The notes beneath the pieces were generated by a model. That model had not been told where the DNA came from, made no database searches, and was given only the letters and a program-made list of their open reading frames with translations. Made by a program: the position numbers and the translations under genes. Positions 8,423 through 14,279 of a stretch of DNA of 18,315 nucleotides are shown piece after piece (within the stretch, counting starts at the first letter, position 1; each line of letters opens with the position of its first letter). Source of the stretch: Bacillota bacterium (lineage in GTDB: Bacteria > Bacillota > Clostridia > Oscillospirales > Acutalibacteraceae). The stretch lies in contig JAEWBE010000134.1 in assembly GCA_023391275.1 (NCBI GenBank), forward strand, positions 1 to 18,315. Reading direction: 5' to 3'.

Positions 8423-8690
8423 CTTCTTCCAATTCCTCCTCAGTGAGGTCCTCGTCACGGTCATTCAACCGGTTGGCAACCGTTTCGGGCTGAACTGCAG
8501 ATAAGATAACATGATCGCTGTCAGTCACAATTACCGCTCTGGTGCGGCGACCGTATGTTGCGTCAATCAGAGTTCCCCTTTCCTTGGCGTCCTGAATAAT
8601 ACGCTTGATTGGGGCGGATTCCGGACTGACAATGGCGACCAGCCTGTTGGCTGAAACCATATTGCCAAAGCCGATATTGATTAACTTCAT
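8412..8690 (-). CDS. remA: RemA/DUF370 extracellular-matrix regulator
   Basis: RemA is a small DNA-binding protein. In B. subtilis it activates matrix and osmoprotection genes. The protein here is 92 residues from the ATG at 8690, which has a strong AGGAGGAGAAGG site and gives the family's standard opening MKLINIGFGNMVSANRLVAI. An in-frame upstream ATG at 8726 would add 12 residues overlapping the ribosome site and the yicC end, and is unlikely. Conserved blocks include SAPIKRI, LIDATYGRRTRAVIV and SDHVILSAVQPETVANR. Its position between yicC and gmk matches the order in many Firmicutes. The target genes in this organism cannot be told from the window. Confidence 0.95.
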   Translation of the reverse strand: MKLINIGFGNMVSANRLVAIVSPESAPIKRIIQDAKERGTLIDATYGRRTRAVIVTDSDHVILSAVQPETVANRLNDRDEDLTEEELEEDGE

Positions 8691-8708
8691 ATAACCTTCT
8701 CCTCCTGT

Positions 8709-8722
8709 TGCCGCTTGCGGCA
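8709..8722 (-). promoter_or_regulatory. Stem-loop just upstream of the remA ribosome site
   Basis: The transcript from this strand contains TGCCGCAAGCGGCA, a near-perfect GC-rich inverted repeat with a CAAG loop. It lies in the 39-base yicC-remA gap and ends a few bases before the AGGAGGAG site of remA. No T-run follows, so it is not an intrinsic terminator. It could tune remA translation or act as an RNA processing barrier; both roles are inference. Confidence 0.35.
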
Positions 8723-8729
8723 GCAACCC

Positions 8730-9608
8730 TTACTCTATATTTTGAATCTGTTCCCGAATTTTTTCAATCTCCGCCTTAATGTCAACAACCATATATGCAA
8801 TCTGGGAATCAACACATTTCGACCCGATTGTGTTTGCCTCCCGGTTCATTTCCTGAACGATAAAATCCAGTTTACGGCCAATTGCCTCATCCGAATTAAG
8901 CATCTTTGTACACTGGTCAAAATGACTGCGCAGACGCACTGTTTCTTCCGCAACGGCAACCTTATCGGCAAATACAGCGGCCTCGGTTAAGATTCTCTGC
9001 TCGTCAATATTGCTGCCGCCGAGCATTTCGGCGAGCCTTTGCTCCAGCTTTTGCTGGTATTCCATCACTGTCTGCGGAGAACGCTCCTCAATTTGGCCGA
9101 CAATCCGAAGAATGTTTTCAGTACGCTGTAAAACATCCGCTTTCAAGCGCTCGCCTTCCGTTTCGCGCATATGAATTAACGCATCCAGTGCACGGTCGGC
9201 CACCGACCGAACAGAGGCCCAGACGATTTCCTCATCTTCAGGCGCCTTGTGTATGGTGAAGATGTCAGAATATTTTGAAACCGTGCTCACTGAAATGTCG
9301 TCACAAAGATGATAGCGCTCCGCCAGTTCGCGCAATGCGCTTATATATCCCGCCGCAAGAGAATGGTTCACCAGTACCTGAGCATCCGTATCTTCCAGTG
9401 CCTCAATCGAAACATACACATCAATTTTTCCTCTGGAAACTTTGCTTTGCAGATAAGATTTCAGTTTTTCATCCAAAAAACCATATCCGCGGCTTATGCG
9501 TGAAGAAAATTCAAAATACCTGTGGTTCACTGATTTTATTTCCACCACGATATCGCATCCGTTAATCGTATCTTCGCATCTTCCAAAGCCGGTCATACTT
9601 CTAATCAC
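8730..9608 (-). CDS. yicC: YicC/YloC-family endoribonuclease
   Basis: The 292-residue protein shows the hallmark ends of the YicC family: MIRSMTGFGR at the start, EIKSVNHRYFE at about 23-33, and a C-terminal block with GRKLDFIVQEMNREANTIGSKC. YicC proteins are described as RNA endonucleases linked to mRNA or small-RNA decay. The start used is a GTG at 9608, which restores the full MIRSMTGFGR motif; an ATG four codons later (9596) is an alternative, and neither has a strong ribosome site. This is the first gene of the downstream operon. A good promoter lies about 75-100 bases upstream, and the gene is followed after 39 bases by remA, as in B. subtilis yloC-remA-gmk. Confidence 0.94.
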   Translation of the reverse strand: MIRSMTGFGRCEDTINGCDIVVEIKSVNHRYFEFSSRISRGYGFLDEKLKSYLQSKVSRGKIDVYVSIEALEDTDAQVLVNHSLAAGYISALRELAERYHLCDDISVSTVSKYSDIFTIHKAPEDEEIVWASVRSVADRALDALIHMRETEGERLKADVLQRTENILRIVGQIEERSPQTVMEYQQKLEQRLAEMLGGSNIDEQRILTEAAVFADKVAVAEETVRLRSHFDQCTKMLNSDEAIGRKLDFIVQEMNREANTIGSKCVDSQIAYMVVDIKAEIEKIREQIQNIE

Positions 9609-9680
9609 GCAATATCATCTCAATTCCAAACAAATTGTTACACAGCGGTTCGAATAAATCGCCATAAAGCATTATTATCT

Positions 9681-9710
9681 ATTTTAACAGTTTTTTATGG
9701 CAATTGTCAA
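9681..9710 (-). promoter_or_regulatory. Sigma-A-type promoter for the yicC-prpC operon
   Basis: Read on the minus strand, TTGACA (9705-9710) and TAAAAT (9681-9686) are separated by 18 bases. The -35 is a perfect consensus match and the -10 matches five of six bases. The promoter lies between the oadA terminator and yicC and would leave a 5' leader of about 65 bases. Nothing in the sequence has the length or complexity of a riboswitch. Confidence 0.8.
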
Positions 9711-9730
9711 CTGTAGCAAAAGTAAAAGAA

Positions 9731-9754
9731 TTCAGCCCCTGAAACGGGGCTGAA
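9731..9754 (-). terminator. Intrinsic terminator of the biotin cassette
   Basis: A perfect 9-bp stem (TTCAGCCCC / GGGGCTGAA) closes a 6-base loop 15 bases after the oadA-like stop codon. On the minus strand it is followed by TTCTTTTACTTTT, a T-rich but interrupted tail. The other direction has no T-run, so it serves the minus-strand cassette. The imperfect tail suggests that some read-through into yicC is possible. Confidence 0.8.
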
Positions 9755-9769
9755 TCGACATAATAATTA

Positions 9770-11170
9770 TTAGACCGGATGAACCATTTGCTGTGCGTCG
9801 GCGTGTTTGCCGTCAATACCGTATTTTTTTTCGGCACGCTTTTTGAAAAAGTCCGTGGCAACTTTCGGGAACTGAGCATAAGAAAGTACATCTTCCTCCT
9901 GCTCCGTCCACTCGGCGCACTCTTTACGGAGTGTCTCCAGTTCCGGCTTCAGCAGGTCCGCCGGCCGGCAGGTAACTCTTGGAGCGTCGCCAATTATCTT
10001 CTTAACAAACTCATCATCAATGGGAAGCGGAGTGGTTCCATATTTACCGGCCACCATATCCTTGAATTCGTTGGTGCACATTTTGTACCGCTCGCCGGTA
10101 ATGACATTGTAAACAGCCTGTGTACCGACAATTTGCGAAGTCGGGGTAACAAGCGGAGGATAACCGGAATCCTTGCGGACGCGCGGTACTTCCTGAAGAA
10201 CTTCTTCAAGCTTATCCGCTTTGCCCGCCTGCTTTAACTGGGCAAGCAGGTTGGAAAGCATTCCGCCCGGAACCTGATAAACCAGAGCTTTCGTATTAGT
10301 CGCAAGCATGCTCGGGTCCAGAAGGCCGCTTTTAATATATTTTGCTCTCAGCGTCATAAAATAATCTCTGATTTCATTCAGAAGCACCAGGTCAAGGCCT
10401 GTATCATATTCCGTTCCCATTAAGGCGGCAACCATTGATTCCGTGGGGGTATGGGAAGTACCGAGGGCCAAAGGAGACATCGCGGTATCAAGCAAATCAA
10501 CACCGGCCTCAACCGCCTTTAACTCGCACATGGAAGCCAGGCCGGAAGTATAGTGGGTATGAAGCTGGATGGGAATTTTTACCGCCTGCTTAAGAGCTTT
10601 TATCAGATCATATGTTTCATATGGCGTCAAAAGGGCTGCCATGTCTTTCAGACAAATGGAATCTGCGCCGCTTTCTTCTATTCTCTTCGCATAATCAACA
10701 TAATATTCATGCGTAAAAATCGGGCCGGTTGTATAGGAAATTGCAACCTGCGCGTGCGCGCCTTCTTTTTTGGCCGCTTTAATCGCAACCGTAAGATTCT
10801 TAATATCGTTCAACGCATCAAAAATCCGGATAATATCAATTCCGTTTGCAGCCGTACGCTGAACAAAATATTCAAGAACATCGTCGGCATAGTGACGATA
10901 GCCAAGCATATTCTGGCCGCGGAACAGCATTTGAAGCTTTGTGTTCGGACAGTTTTTACGCAGCGTTCTGAGCCTGTCCCAAGGGTCTTCATTTAAAAAG
11001 CGCAGACAGGCGTCAAAGGTTGCGCCGCCCCAGCATTCCAATGAATAAAAACCAACCTGATCCAGCTTGCTCAGAATCGGGAGCATATCCTCAATCGGCA
11101 TTCTGGTCGCAATCAGTGACTGGTGGGCGTCACGCAGGACAGTTTCGGTAATTCCAATTTTTTTAGCCAT
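9770..11170 (-). CDS. oadA: OadA/transcarboxylase-5S-like carboxyltransferase subunit (pyruvate/oxaloacetate)
   Basis: This family moves a carboxyl group between carboxybiotin and pyruvate/oxaloacetate in a TIM-barrel metal site. The 466-residue protein opens with the family signature ITETVLRDAHQSL. The expected catalytic set is present: Asp14, Lys175 (CLKDMA), His204 and His206 (QLHTHYTSG). Its spacing equals that of Asp17, Lys178, His207 and His209 in the Klebsiella decarboxylase alpha subunit. PPLVTPTSQIVGTQAV and the ADLLKPE region mark the conserved C-terminal part. There is no fused biotin domain, unlike longer OadA proteins; the carrier is the separate gene 12 bases upstream. An AAGGGGG ribosome site precedes the ATG. 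With no OadB/OadG nearby, it could be part of a transcarboxylase, or of a decarboxylase whose membrane subunits lie elsewhere. Either way this subunit looks catalytically intact. Confidence 0.92.
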   Translation of the reverse strand: MAKKIGITETVLRDAHQSLIATRMPIEDMLPILSKLDQVGFYSLECWGGATFDACLRFLNEDPWDRLRTLRKNCPNTKLQMLFRGQNMLGYRHYADDVLEYFVQRTAANGIDIIRIFDALNDIKNLTVAIKAAKKEGAHAQVAISYTTGPIFTHEYYVDYAKRIEESGADSICLKDMAALLTPYETYDLIKALKQAVKIPIQLHTHYTSGLASMCELKAVEAGVDLLDTAMSPLALGTSHTPTESMVAALMGTEYDTGLDLVLLNEIRDYFMTLRAKYIKSGLLDPSMLATNTKALVYQVPGGMLSNLLAQLKQAGKADKLEEVLQEVPRVRKDSGYPPLVTPTSQIVGTQAVYNVITGERYKMCTNEFKDMVAGKYGTTPLPIDDEFVKKIIGDAPRVTCRPADLLKPELETLRKECAEWTEQEEDVLSYAQFPKVATDFFKKRAEKKYGIDGKHADAQQMVHPV

Positions 11171-11182
11171 TACATTGCCCCC

Positions 11183-11593
11183 TTACTGGAGGGAAACAAG
11201 AGGAGTGCCGGATTCTACACTATCCCCTTTGTTTACATGAACGGCAGCGACGACAGCGTCATGCGGAGCCATAATCTCGTTTTCCATCTTCATAGCCTCC
11301 AAAACGACAAGGACATCGCTCTTCTTTACGCTTTGGCCTGGCTTTACATTGACGGAAACAATTGTGCCGGGCATTGGCGATGAAATTAATTCCGCGTCTG
11401 CAGGAACTTCTGCCTTTGCGGCAGGAACCGGGGCCGCTTCAGGAACAGGAGCTGCTGCCGGTGCCGGAACCGGAGCCGCCGGAACTGCGGCCTGCGGCGC
11501 CGGAGCGGAAACGGCAACGGGAGCAACGGAACCCGCTTCTTCCACCTGGACATTATACGCAGTTCCGTTAACGGTTATTTTAAGATTTTTCAT
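11183..11593 (-). CDS. Biotin carboxyl carrier protein (transcarboxylase 1.3S-like)
   Basis: This 136-residue protein carries biotin between two carboxyltransferase sites. It has a short N-terminal segment (MKNLKITVNGTAYNVQVEE, about 1-20), a flexible Ala/Pro-rich linker (about 24-66), and a biotinyl domain (about 68-136). The biotin attachment motif EAMKM is at 99-103, with Lys102 as the acceptor. The ISSPMPGTI and VKPGQSV blocks are standard. The N-terminal segment resembles the docking part of 1.3S and decarboxylase carriers, which binds the OadA/5S subunit. The ATG has an AGGAGGT site. It sits between the 12S-like and 5S-like genes, the arrangement expected for a shared carrier. The linker codons are GC-rich and create spurious long antisense frames. 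Confidence 0.95.
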   Translation of the reverse strand: MKNLKITVNGTAYNVQVEEAGSVAPVAVSAPAPQAAVPAAPVPAPAAAPVPEAAPVPAAKAEVPADAELISSPMPGTIVSVNVKPGQSVKKSDVLVVLEAMKMENEIMAPHDAVVAAVHVNKGDSVESGTPLVSLQ

Positions 11594-11640
11594 ATATTTA
11601 GACCTCCTAAAATATTTAAAAGTATGTGGGAATAAAAATA

Positions 11641-12999
11641 CTACATTTGAATATTACTGTGCTTTTTCGGGAGGTTGGATACCCTTTTACCGGAAAGCAT
11701 TTCAAGACTGGAGATAATCCTGACCCGTGTGTCCTGCGGAAGAATGATATCCTCAATAAATCCGTTTGCGGCGGCGGCAAATGGGGCGGCTTCTGTTTGC
11801 CTGTATTCCTCGATCAGCTTTTTGCGGTCTTCAACAGGATCTTCCGAACCGGAAAGACGATCATTCCAAAGGAAAATTGCTGCGGTTTCGGGCGCAAGCG
11901 GAGAAACGACCGAATTGGGCCACGCCATTGTATAATCTGCATTTGCGCCGCGGCCGGCAACCGCAATGTAAACAGGGCCGCAGGCTGAACCGGTGATCAC
12001 GGTAATCTTCGGAGTTGTCGCCTCAGAATAGGAACTGGAAAGCTTGGAAGCCTCCCGCAGGGAAGCAAACTTTTCTGCATCGACCAACGTAACGAGAGGA
12101 ATCGAAAACGCGTCGCAGAAACGGATAAAACGGGCGGCCTTTGCGCAGGCATCCGCATCAACAGTACCCTTAAGCATTACGATGCCGGTGGTTGAACCGC
12201 CAAGCTCGCACAGCCCGGCAACGGTTGGCGCACCAAAATTTTCACCCAGCTCGATGAAACTGCTTTCATCACAGACAGCTTCCAGAATTGTTTTATCATC
12301 GGCTTGTTCCGAAAGAGCGGAAGCGCCGTTTCCGCTCTGTATGTTCAGGATTGAATTGCTGGAAAGGTTATTGGAAGGAAGAACTGTAATCAACCGGCGA
12401 ACCGTTTCAATCGCGCCCTGCTCACTCTGGGCTTCAATATGACAAACACCAAGCTTTGCCGCTTCGTCTGCTGAACCGCCTTCACCGTTTGTCGCAATTG
12501 TCAACTCCGCTTTGTCCGACATTACCACAATATCCGCTCCGGCGGCGATCATGGCAGAAGTACCGACGCACGGACCTAAAATCAATGAAATTTGCGGCAC
12601 CACGCCGGAAAGGTTATTGGAATTCAGCAGAATATCGCCGTAGGCCGCGAGCAAATCGCTGCCCTCTTTTAAACGGCCGCCCACAGAATCGTAAATCCCG
12701 ATCACGGGCGCTCCCGTTTTAACTGCCAAAGCATAAACTTTATTAATTTTAGCAGCCTGTGCTTTAGACATTGCACCGCCGTCAATATCGCTATTCTGTG
12801 CAAATGCATAAGCAGGGCAGCCTTCTATCGTACCATAACCTGCAACCGCTTCAGTATAGCCAGCGCCTGATTTTGCAAAACAATCGATTTCGTTAAAGCT
12901 GCCGACATCAAACAAAGAAACAATGCGTTTGTAGCCTATTGTCTCTTTTTTGGCGTCGCGCGCTTTTTGCAACGGCTCAGTATTGTCAACAATACCCAT
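11641..12999 (-). CDS. Divergent MmdA/12S-like carboxyltransferase subunit
   Basis: The protein is homologous to methylmalonyl-CoA decarboxylase alpha (MmdA), transcarboxylase 12S and propionyl-CoA carboxylase beta. Evidence is FDVGSFNEID at 30-39, AGYGTIEG at 53-60, the paired crotonase-like halves, VPQISLILGPC at 134-144, FCDAFSIPLVTLVD at 294-307, DYTMAWP and the ending KKHSNIQM. At 452 residues it is about 60 shorter than usual MmdA. The usual GGGxxRIxKQHxKGKLTARERI opening is missing. The PCAGGAVYSPA-type motif reads PCVGTSAMIAA (143-153), the GGAY-type motif reads CGPVY (340-344), and the loop around GFLPGxxQExxGIIRxGAKL is shortened to about residues 308-320. Acyl-CoA carboxyl transfer is therefore uncertain; it may have changed substrate or a structural role. 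It is first in the cassette, with a GGAGGAG site. Confidence 0.82.
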   Translation of the reverse strand: MGIVDNTEPLQKARDAKKETIGYKRIVSLFDVGSFNEIDCFAKSGAGYTEAVAGYGTIEGCPAYAFAQNSDIDGGAMSKAQAAKINKVYALAVKTGAPVIGIYDSVGGRLKEGSDLLAAYGDILLNSNNLSGVVPQISLILGPCVGTSAMIAAGADIVVMSDKAELTIATNGEGGSADEAAKLGVCHIEAQSEQGAIETVRRLITVLPSNNLSSNSILNIQSGNGASALSEQADDKTILEAVCDESSFIELGENFGAPTVAGLCELGGSTTGIVMLKGTVDADACAKAARFIRFCDAFSIPLVTLVDAEKFASLREASKLSSSYSEATTPKITVITGSACGPVYIAVAGRGANADYTMAWPNSVVSPLAPETAAIFLWNDRLSGSEDPVEDRKKLIEEYRQTEAAPFAAAANGFIEDIILPQDTRVRIISSLEMLSGKRVSNLPKKHSNIQM

Positions 13000-13040
13000 T
13001 TTAACTCCTCCGTTTATATTAAAATTTATCTGTTAATACA

Positions 13041-13078
13041 ATTATAACAATTATAATATATTCCCTTTTAGTTGGCAA
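13041..13078 (-). promoter_or_regulatory. Sigma-A-type promoter of the biotin cassette
   Basis: On the minus strand TTGCCA (13073-13078) is followed after 17 bases by TATAAT (13050-13055), close to ideal spacing. A second TATAAT lies nine bases further on (13041-13046), so that TATAATTGT occurs twice in direct repeat. The leader to the MmdA-like ATG is about 45 bases. No operator or riboswitch could be recognised. Confidence 0.75.
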
Positions 13079-13109
13079 GCATTTATCAAGTATTTATTAT
13101 ATAAAATAC

Positions 13110-13496
13110 CTAATGATTACATACTTTGACAATTTTTTCAAGTGGACATAATAATCTGTTTTGTAAAAAAAGGAATCCCGCCGATTGATAATATTCCTGC
13201 CATTCTTCAACCAGGGATTCAATCTGGTACGCTCCCACGGAAGCACCATAGGAAGCGGCGGCACGCATCAGACTGTCGGCGAGCATCAGACCTTCCCTGT
13301 TAGATTTTAACTGATTCGAATTCTGCTCCATTCTTAACATGCGCACCGTGGAAGCTTTTATATCAATGACTACATAGCCGGATTCCTTCCCGGCCTCACT
13401 CATCACAAGAATTTCCGCGTTATCTTCTGCGCCTTGCACTGTTTGCAGAATTTGGTCTTTCCTTATGCTGTCCGTTATCGGAAGTATGGTAATCAT
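13110..13496 (-). CDS. Small hypothetical protein, possibly GNAT-like acetyltransferase fold
   Basis: I do not recognise this protein with confidence. From the ATG at 13496 it is 128 residues; that start has a GGGGGGTGA site about six bases upstream, better than the GTG at 13505. The pattern is suggestive of a short acetyltransferase-like fold: a MITILPITDS opening, a strand ILVMSEAG turning into GYVVIDI, a strand VRMLRME, a helix LADSLMRAAASYGA, and a terminal hydrophobic FLFLQNRLL. The canonical acetyl-CoA pyrophosphate loop (Q/RxxGxG/A) is not visible, so activity is doubtful. The gene overlaps the 3' end of rluB by 77 bases in another frame, and is followed by the cassette promoter. It looks like the last gene of the scpA-rluB block. 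Confidence 0.6.
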   Translation of the reverse strand: MITILPITDSIRKDQILQTVQGAEDNAEILVMSEAGKESGYVVIDIKASTVRMLRMEQNSNQLKSNREGLMLADSLMRAAASYGASVGAYQIESLVEEWQEYYQSAGFLFLQNRLLCPLEKIVKVCNH

Positions 13497-14253
13497 CCGT
13501 CTCACCCCCCAATTCCTGATATTGCTTGTCTGCTTTCGCCCCGGCGGTCAGTTTCTTTACTTCTTCCGCCGTAAGCATCCGCCATTTTCCAGGCTGCAGC
13601 ATACCAAGTTTTAGCTGACCGATTGCAATACGCTTCAGTCTGGCAACTTCAAGGCCAAGCTGTTCACACATTTTTCTGATCTGCCGGTTTCTGCCCTCGT
13701 AAAGCACGATTTCCAGCACCACGCGCCCTTGTTCCTGAGAAATTACGTTAACTCTCGCGGGAGCGGTTTTCCGGTCGTCAATTACCATGCCGACAGCCAT
13801 CTGCGTCAGTTGATCCTCCGAAATGGAGGGGCGGATGGTAACACGGTAAGTTTTAGGGATATGAAGGGACGGATGTGTCATGGCGTTGGCAAATTCACCG
13901 TCATTTGTCATCAAAAGCATACCCTCGGAATCCCGGTCAAGGCGACCCACGGGATAAATCCGCTCCGGGATGTCGCTAACCAGTTCAGCGACGCACTTTC
14001 GATCCATTTCATCGCTCATTGTTGTAATAAATCCACGCGGTTTATGCAGCATTAAGTACACCTCTTTGACATGAGTATCAAGGAGTTTTCCTTTTACGCT
14101 GATTTTATCTTTTTTCGGATCAACCTTATCCCCTATTTTCGCAGTGATTCCATTTACCTTAATTTCACCGGCAGAAATCATTTCCTCCGCTTTTCGTCTG
14201 GAGGCTATCCCGCAGTCCGCAAGTACTTTTTGCAGCCTAACATCTTTTGCCAT
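13420..14253 (-). CDS. rluB: RluB-family 23S rRNA pseudouridine synthase
   Basis: The enzyme converts a uridine of 23S rRNA to pseudouridine (U2605-type specificity in the RluB group; the exact site is inferred). An N-terminal S4 RNA-binding domain covers about residues 5-50 (VRLQKVLADCGIASRRKAEEMI). The catalytic motif GRLDRDSEG at 103-111 contains catalytic Asp106. Further blocks are KTYRV and EGRNRQIRKMCE. Total length is 277 residues; the final 40 or so are a hydrophilic, basic tail ending SARRRR, part of which overlaps the next gene. An AAGGATGA site is about a dozen bases from the ATG. In B. subtilis rluB (ypuL) follows dacB-spmA-spmB; here it follows a carboxypeptidase directly. Confidence 0.93.
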   Translation of the reverse strand: MAKDVRLQKVLADCGIASRRKAEEMISAGEIKVNGITAKIGDKVDPKKDKISVKGKLLDTHVKEVYLMLHKPRGFITTMSDEMDRKCVAELVSDIPERIYPVGRLDRDSEGMLLMTNDGEFANAMTHPSLHIPKTYRVTIRPSISEDQLTQMAVGMVIDDRKTAPARVNVISQEQGRVVLEIVLYEGRNRQIRKMCEQLGLEVARLKRIAIGQLKLGMLQPGKWRMLTAEEVKKLTAGAKADKQYQELGGETDDYHTSDNGQHKERPNSANSARRRR

Positions 14254-14279
14254 TACATTAATTCATCCTTTATGTTTAT

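Noticed and set aside
8691..8726. Longer remA start at 8726
   Set aside because: It would place the ribosome site inside the coding region and add 12 residues with no family match; the ATG at 8690 gives the standard opening.
9609..9680. Possible riboswitch in the yicC leader
   Set aside because: The leader is only about 65 bases and shows no conserved aptamer-like stems.
11349..11717. Plus-strand frame rich in Gly/Ala opposite the biotin carrier gene
   Set aside because: It mirrors the GC-rich Ala/Pro linker codons of the carrier protein; low complexity and antisense position explain it fully.
13088..13111. Possible terminator after the small GNAT-like gene
   Set aside because: The stem is eight pairs, nearly all A-T with one G-T, and no T-run follows on the minus strand; read-through into the cassette is therefore possible.
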